From Pyrrhoderma lamaoense (Eukaryota > Basidiomycota > Agaricomycetes > Hymenochaetales > Hymenochaetaceae), in assembly GCA_002794735.1 (NCBI GenBank), contig NBAZ01000041.1:1-64000 (forward strand): a stretch of DNA of 64,000 nucleotides. Reading direction: 5' to 3'. A program made the translations under genes and the position numbers. How positions within the stretch are numbered: the stretch's first letter is position 1; each line of letters opens with the position of its first letter. A model generated the notes under the pieces. The model did no database searches. It was not told the DNA's origin and saw nothing but the letters and a program-made list of their open reading frames with translations. Shown here in pieces: positions 36,968-47,471 of the stretch.

Positions 36968-37670
36968 GTCTACCCAGAGTTATGTTTGTCAGTAAGGCTG
37001 AGAGATGGGGGGCGGGAGTAAGCAGACCCTCTGGATATGATAGAAGGGGATGACGACTTGTACTACTAGGATGGAGGGGTTTATATGCGTATTGCACCCT
37101 CCTAATGCTGACATCTGTAGATAAGGACGACATCATGGCAACGAGTATCCTTCACTCTGCTAAGGCCCACTACTTCCATGTTCGTAAGTCCCATGGGAAC
37201 GTTGTACTTGCGTACCCTGCCCTTCCGGGCCAATTTCAATCTGGATGGATCTATCTGATTTCCTCCAAAGAACATCTATATGGCATCGCCCTTATTGTTC
37301 ATTTGTTCACGATGAATCTTCTCGTCCGTTTTTTAGGGAATACAATAGAGATCATAAAACTAACGAGTGGGCCTGATGGGCCCATACCTGTTATCTTAAC
37401 GTATACGCTGAGTGTACAAGTATATAAAATAGATATGTATGATACACGTGCTTACACTGATTAGCTCGATTCTTTATCAAGTTTATGGCACTGAATCATA
37501 GTTGTCGGCCTGGTTTGTGATGCGAGTGAGTCTTAACCTGGAAATTCTCGCAATATCTTCAGGTGATTCAAAACACCAGTGAACTGAAATTAAATCCGAC
37601 TATGGCATAGTTGATAGGATGAGGGCCTATGATGAGCTGACGCAACATCATATACGTCGTTTTCCATTTT
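36968..37670. promoter_or_regulatory. upstream region of FunK1 copy 5
   Basis: The TATA-like GTTTATATGCGTAT at 37080-37093 (plus strand) is the reverse complement of the element before copy 2 and lies about 115 bp from the ATG. Beyond it I see no gene; the open frame at 37105-37464 (+) has no support. Confidence 0.5.
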
Positions 37671-38130
37671 GAGTTTAGAGTATATCAGCGAGGGCCTATA
37701 ATTATTCAATATCTTTTGTTTCCGCTGTAGTGCTTCCACTGTTTTTCTGGAAACCTGATCGCAATAACACCGCTTTCAGGCAACTATCCCTGAGCTTTTT
37801 TGTGTCAAATAGTAGAAGATGGCTTAAAAAGAAGGCAACGATATAGATGTTAATTGCACAATAAAGACTCGCGCCCTGTAGAGTGAAAGGACATCAAGGG
37901 GATCCATTAATTTTCGCGCTAACTTAGTTTTTTTCAACAATTTGACTTGCATATGGTGGTACTTTGCCAAGTTTGCCTATAAAATATGAATGCAGGTTTT
38001 TTTTAACAAGCTATACCCATTTTGAGTTCTTAATTAACTTGCTAAAATACCAAGGTTAGTTCGCCCAACGCAAACATAATCAGCCTGAGGCCTGAGGACC
38101 TACGGTATATCCGGATTTCAGTTACATGAC
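37671..38130 (-). pseudogene. duplicated 3' end of the ASCC1-like gene and its flank
   Basis: The segment aligns in patches with 42480-42880. Shared words include ACACCGCTTTCAGG (37770/42525), TTCGYCCAACGCARAC (38060/42817) and a TATATCCGGATTTCAG-like string (38108/42878). On the minus strand ADYVCVGRTN corresponds to the EYVCVGRIN that ends the gene at 42807. Insertions and deletions break the frame, so this is a non-coding remnant of a segmental duplication. Confidence 0.6.
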
Positions 38131-38205
38131 AAAATGTATATCATCAATACAAGTAAGAGAAACCTTGAAATTGGGACTAGCAATATATTTCTCTCCTCAT
38201 TGCTG

Positions 38206-38560
38206 GTATTTCCCATATCCTTTCAAAATAAACGTGACCCCCAAGCCTGAATAACCAAAGCCTGGAGGTTTAGTCCGTCACCGGCCGTACTAGTTCTCAA
38301 TGAATCGAGGAATTCGGACTTTGGAACTGATGACTAGTACACATGTCGTAACTTTCTCGGTTTAGATTTTCCAACGGATAGAAAGAGCATACTAAAGCGA
38401 ATTGTCGGATAGAAGCTTCGAGCTATACGAGATCACCGAGACTATGCATCAATCCAAGGTACTCAAACGTTGTGAACTGAAGTATTCTCTTTTCTTTGTG
38501 TGTTGTACCAGAAAATTATTAAAGATTCTTCTCTCTGTCATTGATTACATATCACTTTAC
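38206..38560 (-). pseudogene. FunK1 kinase relic with the catalytic core deleted (copy 6)
   Basis: The left part (38206-38390) matches the last ~60 codons of the FunK1 copies: GTATTTCCCATATCCTTTCA, the CCAAGCCTG segment and the CGTACTAGTTCTCAATGAAT segment. The right part (38400-38560) matches the block upstream of the catalytic loop, including TTGTCGGATAGA, CCGAGACTATG, GGTACTCAAACGTTGTGAAC and AAGTATTCTCTT. The HRD and DWD regions between them are missing, so about 600 bp were lost. No function expected. Confidence 0.75.
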
Positions 38561-38901
38561 TATGTTATGAAAATTCAACCTATATTATACATAATCGTTA
38601 TACGTTATACAACTTAGAAAGGATCATATGTAATGGATAAGAATGTACCGAGTAATAAAAGAGATCTTGTGTCCATAAACTTTGCACTTACGTAAGAGAC
38701 GCGTCTAAGCTTTGTGACGAGTCGTGTTATCCATGTGACTACCGTCTCTAACACGCACGCTATTTATTTCTTAGATAAAAACCACCTCTTCTAGAAATGG
38801 CAATAAACTATAAGTCTGCTCATCGAAGCCAGTCGAGCTCGAAAAATCAAAAAGGAAAGAGGAAGGCTGGTACGGACATCTATCAAAGGTAACATTATCC
38901 A
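38561..38901. promoter_or_regulatory. upstream region of FunK1 copy A
   Basis: About 340 bp between a relic and the next start codon. CTATTTATTTC near 38760 is AT-rich, but no clear TATA box stands out. Confidence 0.35.
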
Positions 38902-41898
38902 ATGAATTCGCCTTCCAATAGACTGACTGTTAGGTTCAGCGAATCCAGCGCACCCGTGAATTCTAATCCCAAAAAACAAGATAAGGGGAAGGGTAAAGCT
39001 ATATACGATGGAACAGCTGAAGCTTTCGTCTCGCTATCAACGTCATCATTGAGTGTTGACCCTTCAATTTGCACACGAGAAATGGAACCAGAACAACTAC
39101 AGGAAGTAGAACAGAGAGATACTCGAACAAATCAGGGGGAAAGTGAAAATGGAAAGACCTACACTCTATATCTAGAGCCTCGACGTGACGAAATTGTCCA
39201 ATACACGGGAGGCGAAGTTGCGCAAGGCTCGATGGAATACTTCTTTGAACATGTCTTACCTCCTATCCGACCAGGATTCAATATCGATCGAATTATAGAG
39301 TACTGCATTAAAGACCGTATACTCTGTAGGAACAACCGTTCGAGAACGTACTCATGGAGCTGTTTCCCAAGACGTCATAATCTTCGTAATGTACATGAAT
39401 CCGATGTATACGACACAGCAGTTGTAAAGCTGTTCGACACAATAACAAAGGCCGCTTTGAAAGATGCAAAGAATGTGGATCTAAAACCTACGTGCTATGC
39501 TCATTCAAATGGGGAGAGAGCTACTTGGTCACTGAAGGGTAGTGAAATCACTCCTGACGCACATCTATATCTAAGCAGCTCCGATGACAGTTATCCGAAG
39601 AAGTATGATGGAAAACACTGGTACAATGCAGCTTTCAGTTTTCATTTCAAGAGGTTAGCTAACTCAGTATATGACGATTACCAGGTAATCACTCAGACTG
39701 TTGATCAAACCGTATGCTGACAGGTTTGTTTACACAGAACGCGGAACAGATACTCCACAATCTCCATTATTGCATGAGTGTCGATCCATGTCGCCGATTC
39801 ACTCTTGGTGCAACTATCGAAGGACGGCGAATGAGGTTGTGGTTCTACTGTCGAAGCATAATAATATGTAGTGTGGCCTTTGATTTTGACAATGTATGTT
39901 ACAGTGAATTTTTCATCAATAAAGTCTGATGGAATATTACTACAGGATCCAAGAACGATAGTAAAAGTAGTTCTATCACTCGTATTTGCGGACAAGGTCA
40001 ATTTAGGATGGGATCCAACTTTAAATGCTTTCTATAATGGAGGCGAACGTGCATTTGATTTTGTTGTTGCTGGTCAACACTTCCGGACGAGCTCAACAAA
40101 TGTCATCTCAGATTCAAGAGCAGATGGGATATACACCTCGGCAACCCGGATATACAAGGCATTCACTGAGGATGATACAGAAGAGAAGATGCCAGTAGTA
40201 ATCAAAGACTATTGGCCTACAGGGGAGCTTGAGACGGAGGACGTGATACAGCGGATGATCCTAGAGGATATAGATGACTATGAAGAACGAGAATTGGTAA
40301 GAAGTATGACATTGACACCGATTGCATCTGGGAGAGTCAGAGTAGGTGATAGAGAGGATCACACTGAAAATACTATTCTTCGTGGTAAGGGCCCGACAAA
40401 CAGACATAAGATACGCCTACCACATAGTGTATTCAGGTGTGATAGAAGTAGCTTAAGCGACCTCGAGGATTGCAGAGAAGAAGCAGATGAGCAAGCTCGA
40501 GAGCTCGCTGGACATCTAATGGAGACTCGAAGAACTTACGACCATCGTTGGCATTACCGGATAGTATTCAAGGAACATGCAGTGCCTTACAATAAGTTGC
40601 GGAATCTAGATGACATGCTCCTGGTTCTCGTATCTGCGGTGAAAGGCAAGTCTGTGATTTCATATATACATAAACCATAAATAATCTCTCCATAGTTCTA
40701 CGCGTGATACACAAGGCTGGATGGGTGCACCGAGACCTAAGTACGGGAAATCTGTACTTATATACTGATCCTGTTACTGGGAGAAGCGTGGACTTCTTGG
40801 AGATCTTGAATTTGCAAAGCGGGCAGGTACTGGGGAAAAGGGTGACGACCGATTGGTAAGTCGTTTTTAATCTATCTACGCAGGACACATTATAATCATC
40901 ATTAACTTACAGGGAACACCAGATTTCATGGCTTCTGAGATTGTCAATCAAGTTTATCAATTTGGGTTTGTCATAGATACCTATGTGACACATATACCTG
41001 ATACTTTTGAGGATTTCGATATCAATACTTACGAAGGATTTGCAGCTGACAAGGGCTCCATGGGAGTTTGGGCCAACTATATTCACGATCTGGAATCTAT
41101 ATGGTGGATCGTGGTCTGGACCCTATTTACCTATCAAGATGCTTCAGTGGTTGCTTCAAAAAGCAAAGAATATAAAGCAAAGAGAAAATGCCAAGAATAT
41201 AGCCGTGCGATACTGTTCGGTAGGAACTTGAGCGTTTTGCAACGTGATAATTTTCTTTCCAGTCCCCCTTGCTTTTATGATGTTATCAGAAGTGCGCCAG
41301 ATAACTTAAATGGATTAAAAGCAATCGCCATCTATGTCAGAAAGTTCTTAATTGAGTACTATGAGAAGGAGGAAAGTAAAAGAGTTGAGCCTATCTTACT
41401 GAGTGATGAAGGTTCACTTCACAGTAAGATCTTAACAATATTCGACAAAATTCCCCGTCGTAACATAGTTGTCGAGACCATCGAGAAAGGGCGGAAAAGA
41501 GAAGTCGAAGAAGCGCGTTCTAAGCGTGAAACTGATGACACTAGGGATGATGTTGGACTGCCAGGAAAGAAATCAAAGTATGTATTTCGTGGATAAAATC
41601 CAGATTGGAGCACACAAATTTACTCATCCTATACAATAGACCCGAACAAAAACAAGTAGACGCAACCTCGTTAATTGGGTCTTCAGAACAAGCTGTGACA
41701 AAGAAATCTGAAGTCAGTGCAGATGGGATGGTTCTTAGGCCCAGGTTAAGGAGAAGTAAACGGAATAAGCTAAATGAGGAAGCTCGCAGTCGAGTCCGTA
41801 AGATTGCTAAGGGCGCAGGAAGACCCGTGAGGGATAAATACCAGTTATCATCCTTTCTTCGAACATTCATTGAGTGGATGTGGAGGAGATGCCGTTGA
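38902..41898 (+). CDS. FunK1 fungal protein kinase, second subtype (copy A)
   Basis: Exons 38902-39684, 39738-39893, 39946-40645, 40696-40855, 40913-41577 and 41640-41898 encode about 907 residues if one base is added. The Ser-rich N-terminus is followed by QGSMEYFFEHVLPPIRPGFN, SVDPCRRFTLG, the ATP-binding strand PVVIKDYWP, catalytic loop GWVHRDLSTGNLYLY, a metal motif GDLEFAKRAG (Asp kept), GTPDFMASE and the FunK1 hallmark HDLESIWWIVVW. Exon 4 has 160 nt against 161 in copy B; the frame breaks at GGG 40779-40781 and one more G restores it. The intron 40646-40695 begins GCAAGT, a GC-AG intron. The C-terminus is Lys/Arg-rich with GAGRPVRDK, resembling an AT-hook. Probably an active kinase gene with a sequence error; the role is unknown. 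Confidence 0.8.
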
Positions 41899-42479
41899 TG
41901 TCTGATTGAAAGTCAGAAAAGGCTGCGTCAGATTAATCTTGACTCTAGAATAGCAAAACGAGACTAAAATTGAAAAAGAAGACAACATTATAGATTTCGG
42001 TAGCTACCAGGACAATGGACTGTTTACGCTTCGCAATTTTTGTTTTACCATAATTAGTTGTAACATGTGACACTACTTGTGTTATATAGTTATGAAGGTA
42101 CTTGTATCTCAGTGATGGCTGCATAAGTTGAAATCTCATAATTTATTGCATCATATTCTAAGGTGTTAATATTTGGTGAATAATTATTGGAAATTCACAA
42201 TAAAAAGGAATACCTCAGTCTAGTAGCATATCATCATACGTTCTGATAGATCAAAACTTCACTTAGTTTTGGAATTCCCCCTCAAGTATTTGCATCGGGA
42301 AATTGGAGTAGTTGAAATAGTGTGAGATGAGAACTGCCATCGCCGGTACCTAATTTTTTTCTTTGTTGCTTGAATTTATGGTAACGGCATTTCCTTGAGT
42401 TTCTTCTTCGTGTCCCTCGTTACTGGGCCAATGGGCCTACACCAAGTACAGACAAATAATCGAATTCTATAGTTCGATC
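41899..42479. other. intergenic
   Basis: AT-rich spacer with no supported gene. The part right of about 42480 is the parent copy of the segment duplicated at 37671-38130. Confidence 0.45.
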
Positions 42480-42806
42480 AATCTACAATTTTTTCATTGA
42501 TTTCTAGATCTCTGACTGCAGCTACACCGCTTTCAGGGGTTGTCTGGCTATTTCAATTGGAGGATTGTGACAAATAACAGAACGTTAACTCAAGGAAATC
42601 AGTAATATATGTTTAAATCTGCATTTATAACAAAGACCCGTGTACTATGGAATGAAAGCCCACCTAAGAGCTCTTTAGCCCTTTACTCAGAGAATATGTA
42701 TTGGCAACAAGACTTACATATATAGTATTTTTCGTTAGGTATAGTTTGAAATTTGATATGAACATAGAGAATTTTATATGCTTAGCTTTATTGCTTATGA
42801 ATGCTG

Positions 42807-44032
42807 TTAGATATTAATTCGTCCAACGCAGACGTATTCACCCTCAGGTCCTCTACTTCCCATGCGACATATCTGGATTTCAGATATATCATACGTACCA
42901 AGATCCAGGGACAGTGCTGTCTTACTAGACCTTTCTCGCCTAGTGTCTGTATTGCTATTCGTTGAAGAAGATGAAGATGGATTCAAAGGAGCTGAAGATT
43001 TTTGAAGCGAGGTGTTGTCTTCGCTAAAGGCAGTGGAGGTATTTACTTTATTTATGCATTTTTGGATGACTGCTGATTCTCGAATGTCCTTGAAGGAGAA
43101 GGGGATACGTTTAACGTAATTACGTTTCTCTCGCGACTCCGATTTGCGATCCTTCGTGTTTAACAGTGTACAGTGCAGCTTATCGAAATCCATATATGAT
43201 TTCGTATTGTATTTTATTGTATGACGGAGATCTTACCTTGAGCTCTCGCCTATCCTCGTTCAATCCCGCTTGGTTGAATGCCTGTCGTATAGTTTCTAAG
43301 AAGCAGAAGAATTAGTGGGCTAGAAAGCAATGTGCCCGTATATCACAGCTACCTGCAACCGATATCAAGAGTTTACCATCAGAAGACATCAAGTCAGCCT
43401 CCGAAGGACCGGCAAAGAGTACATGTGCTCGAGTCAAGTCATTCCGTTCTGGTTTCATAATGTCAATAGCAGAAAGAGGTACACGGAGACTCCTTCCCCT
43501 CAATAACTGGATTATTTCGGGTCTGATAGATTCCAATAGGGAGATTGCATCCGAAACTGTCTTCGACCCATTTGAAGGTGTATCGTCATTGTCATCTTTC
43601 AGACTCATAACAGCAAGTGTGAAATGGAGACGCCGAGGGAAGATCACAATGCTATCATCGAGACCCGGGATTGCTGGTGTTGTCTTTAAGAGGGCCGACG
43701 TCAGACCGGATACGGTTTCTTGTACAGCTGGGATATGACCCTTAACGTAACATAAGACCATTAACGTTTAGATTTCATAATTGAAAAATTACATACTAAT
43801 GGTAAAGCAAGGACTTATATACAGTAATCAAAAACCCTGATTTCGAGCTTCCGAGCTACTGAAAACCATACTCACAATGCGTAAGTGGTAACCTTGCTTT
43901 CTTTTCATATTGATTGGATTGTCTGGTATGAGAATAGTTAGAGTCTGGCCCGTTTGAGCCTCGTCGGCCCCAAGTGTTTCCTCGACCCGTTCCTCTACCA
44001 CCTCGGTTGACTTGTAGGTGCCTCTCGTCCAT
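42807..44032 (-). CDS. AKAP7/ASCC1-like 2H phosphoesterase-fold protein
   Basis: ATG at 44032 opens an RGG-type basic start (MDERHLQVNRGGRGTGRG). After KARLPLTH the coding sequence crosses a 17-nt exon (43797-43813, FLALPL) and continues GHIPAVQETVSGL. Two HxT motifs of the 2H phosphoesterase fold are present: RLHFTLAVMSL (~43600) and KLHCTLLNT (~43165). The C-terminus SLDLGTYDISEIQICRMG then EYVCVGRIN matches the AKAP7/ASCC1 domain. ASCC1 in animals acts with the ALKBH3-linked ASCC complex in alkylation repair; whether this protein has RNA-end or repair activity is inference. Introns lie at about 43315-43350 and 43200-43235. No KH domain was seen. The gene shares its upstream region with a divergent membrane-protein gene. 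Confidence 0.85.
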
Positions 44033-44455
44033 AGAATTACTTGTATGTAGACAATGATAAAAAACTGTTTCCACGCTGGTGAAGTGATTGAAGCTACCGT
44101 ATCGGGGGTATCGTGATGTACGACGTAGCATCATGAATAAAAATAAATACTCAATTCATCGTGAGATGATATAACACTACATGTAACAGATTTATTTTAC
44201 TTGCCATATTCCCTATTTTGCTCTCTTACCTAAGAACAGTATGCCAACTGCGCAGCCCGATTGAGGAGCAATTTCCCACAAATAGGATTACTTTGCATGA
44301 CGTCAAAAACGACTAACTGAAAATATTAGTTCTTCCGCAACTACGCGGCCAAGCCGGACCCGTTCAGACTCCAACAAGTCCCCCTCTGCGTCGGCAGCCA
44401 TGCATCACACAGTCAGCTCGCAAATTTCCCTTCCCTTTGCTTGCACTCGACTCCC
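44033..44455. promoter_or_regulatory. divergent intergenic region
   Basis: About 420 bp between two divergent start codons, so it probably holds both promoters. No TATA box is obvious. TGACGTCA at 44299-44306 is a perfect CRE/ATF-type palindrome and a credible bZIP site. Confidence 0.45.
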
Positions 44456-45407
44456 ATGTTCTCTTCATCGCCAGAGTTGCAAGGCGGAAATTTACCTAGT
44501 CCACACCATCAGGAAGCTCACCATCGGCACCGACACCATTGGTGGTATATCTGGATTCCTATAGTTACTTCTTTTGTATGGTTTGGGACGCTCTTATCTC
44601 TGCTCATAACATGGGTGGCGAGTGGCCGGCCACACTATATTTCTATGGATACGAACCAAAAAATTGCATACATCAGCGACGTTGCTGCTGATTTCTTAAA
44701 ACCGTTATTCATTGCTGGTGGTAGTGTGACTGCCGTTGGCTTTTTCCTGAGTTTATCAGTTGAGCGATGGGCGAGACATGAACGCCGGTCAGATCTTTCT
44801 CTAGTAATTATATTTTTATCTATCGGATACTGACTAAATCTATAGATTACTTCCTAATATGCGCAAGCGTGAGAAGGCTATGTCGATATTAGCGATAATG
44901 TGGTCTTTTGTTGGCGGAGCTGGTCTTATCTTATTGGCCGTATTTGACACAAAACGTCATGTGAGCCTTCATCGAGTGTTCCTCCTCGTATTTGTAGTTG
45001 GAACAGCGCTATCAGCGATATTTACTATTGCTGAGGTTCGTGTGATTTAACTCTGTTCCGGTCATGGACGGTAAACTTACGCCACATTTTCGGTTTTCAT
45101 TTATTTCTAGTTCCGTTGGCTTGATAAAGCTTTTGGACGGACTTTCATCAAACTGCGTATTGCATACTTCTTCAAAGCCATATTTGCAACTGTTCTCATT
45201 ATACTCGCGATTGCATTTGGTATCCTCCTTTATACGAATCAAGACGCAGGTGCTTGTGTGGAATGGACTATATCCTTCCTTTTCACCCTTTATCTGCTCT
45301 CTTTCTACTTCGACTTACGCGAAAGCCGTGACCATTCTCGTGGGGATCTAAGTCCCGAAAGACTTATGACCAACGGGAACGCAGGAGGACCTGGGATGCG
45401 TTATTAA
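44456..45407 (+). CDS. Frag1/DRAM/Sfk1 family membrane protein
   Basis: ATG at 44456 (MFSSSPELQGG); stop TAA 45405-45407. Three exons joined by GTCAGA (~44798) and GTTCGT (~45036) donors. About six transmembrane segments are visible: WWYIWIPIVTSFVWFGTLL, then FIAGGSVTAVGFFLSLSVE, SILAIMWSFVGGAGLILLA, FLLVFVVGTALSAIFTIAE, AIFATVLIILAIAFGILL and ISFLFTLYLLSFYFDLR. Conserved family features include DFLKPLFIAGG, PNMRKREK, FDTKRHVSLHRVFL and the WTISFLFTLY end. Sfk1 in yeast helps place a PI4-kinase and keep lipid asymmetry at the plasma membrane; DRAM proteins are lysosomal. Which role applies here cannot be read. A His-rich cytosolic N-terminus (HHQEAHHRHRHH) precedes the first helix. Gene intact. 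Confidence 0.88.
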
Positions 45408-47159
45408 GGTGGCATTTCTCGCCGTATTTTCAAGTAAATGTATGTATAGTTGATACAAGTTCAACGTGGACTCTTTCTTAATCTTATCATGCATATGGGA
45501 ATTGATCATGTCATAATATACCACATACATCTATCTATAATTTCATTCTGACACCAGACACTTTGATACCGGACATTGAGGTAGACTATGATCATGCACG
45601 ATGTTGATATATCATTATTATTAAATATATTGTTGATTTATTCTTTTACCATATACACGGGGTGCAGCAAAATGAAACTATGTGTATACGTAGATATCTG
45701 ATTGAACATTCCCAGTTTTTAGCAAATAATACGATAGGATGTGATATATCGTAGATGAGATATTAATACTCGTATAACTTTGTCACACAGGTTTGGTTCT
45801 TCCTGTAACAACCTTCTCGGTGCAGTAAACCTAATACTTTTCAAACATTTAGTTATAAACGGTATAGAGGATACATGCTAGAGATAACTGTGTGTGTATA
45901 CTGCATCCGCCGTACAATAAACTCTTTGCGCCACAGGAAAGACTGGAAAACTATACCGTGCATGGTTCTCATCTACAGATCTCGTTACCAGCAACAAAGC
46001 TTTCGACATGGTTAACGAAGACAAAACCCGGTGTTGATTGTAGCATAAAGTTAATCACTTCTGCGGTAAGCTGTGCGATTCGCCAGTCAGTCTGATCAGT
46101 CTGTGATGATAATAATGGCTGATAGACGAGATCATTTTACCCTGGTAAGATGGGAGAAAAGCTTACTGTGTTATCAGCAAAAAGATAGACTAGATCATCA
46201 GAGAGTTCTTATACGTAACGAATGCTTGATCAGGAAGTTGGTATGCTGGAGGAATTTCCTGTACAACCGCTGAAGTGAAGGTAACAGAAGAAAAGGCGAA
46301 GTATTTTGTGTAAGAGAAGAGGCCGAGTTTTAAGATATTTAGTTATTGAGACTTGTGTGCTGGATGTTCAATTGATCACGTCCATCTATTGTATATGGTT
46401 CAATCTATTTATCTCTTTTGGATAGAAAGTAGGATTGTTATTGTAAGAGAAACCAGATCCAGGTTTAGAAAAGGGAATTGAACAGTTTTGTCCCGCGTTG
46501 GGTAGGGATACACAAGAGCTTCCAAGTGCGTTAGTAATGCTGATATAAAGAGTATGACTTATCATTGGGTCTAATTACAATATTTTGAAGTCTAAAGGCC
46601 ATTTTGTGTGTGTAATAGAGCCAATGCTTCCATAAAAATCAGAATGCTGCCAACATGTTGAGAGCAATGCGACAAGCAATCATGACTAGAGTGAGAACCT
46701 TAAGAGAATAGTACTTGCATCCATTACATGCGAATAAGATGGCAGTAGGAGACGACCTAGATAAAACACTAAGAGTCAGGATCGATGTTCAATGTAAGTG
46801 AACGTCAGCTCTGAGGCGTAAGATGCCAATATACTGCAACATCAGTTAAAGTTTGTGCACTCAGAAGTAGCAGGTTATTTTCCAGTAACTTCTCAAGTCT
46901 TACTGTGGAGTTAGCTATGCGACCGCCAAAAAGTGTACAAACTGGGTTTATATTTTCCATCCGAGACTTACGTACGCGTTTCTGAGGCGTCGTTGTCACT
47001 TTGTGATGCGACGCGCCACCAGCGTGTTTATTGGTAAGCTGACTAAGAAGCCATTGTTACTATGTGACTGCATGTGACGGTATCGCGTTGCCTACAAGTT
47101 TGCGCGTCTAATCTTCTCTCACAACTTTCATCTACAATAAAAATCTTACATTCCCCGAG
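45408..47159. other. intergenic with unresolved minus-strand coding traces
   Basis: No complete gene could be built. On the minus strand a stretch near 46085-45965 reads DWRIAQLTAEVINFMLQST and FVFVNHVESFVAGNEIC, and 46275-46190 reads FTSAVVQEIPPAYQLP then AFVTYKNSLMI. Another near 46990-46880 (ENINPVCTLFGGRIANST) ends at a GTAAGA donor, with a TTAACTGATGTTGCAG acceptor 70 nt later. These look like exons of one or more diverged genes, but joins fail and no family is recognised. Confidence 0.3.
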
Positions 47160-47471
47160 ATGGTATTTGATTCCAACTCCGAGGGGAGGTCATCACACAG
47201 CTCTCGTGAGGCAGCAAGCATCGCCTCCCATTACACCTCCCAATCCATCCACCCTGGTCCTTCAACATCCGTTTCCCAGAAAAGCGCGGCATCTCATTCT
47301 GCGCCTGCTTCATCAAGTGCACATGTACCTCCTAGTCGGCCTGAAAAGGCCAACAATCCATCAAGTAGCATAGCCTCAGCAGTAGAGGGGATGCTTCGAA
47401 ACCTTATTCATCGCCGTTTAAGAGACCCACTACGCCCCCAAGCAAGCCGCGTTCCCAAAGACACTCGATGA
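47160..47471 (+). other. Ser/Pro-rich frame overlapping the start of FunK1 copy B
   Basis: ATG at 47160 opens a 103-codon Ser-rich frame whose TGA (47469-47471) overlaps the ATG at 47468 in ATGA. The downstream frame also reads as Pro/Ser-rich protein upstream of that ATG (PYSSPFKRPTTPPSKPRSQ). One extra G at GGGG 47387-47390 would fuse both frames into one N-terminus. It may be an upstream reading frame or the true start of copy B. Confidence 0.5.

Noticed and set aside
37105..37464. 119-codon open frame (+) upstream of FunK1 copy 5
   Set aside because: It begins just past the TATA-like element of the opposite gene, shows no domain, and has no splice support.
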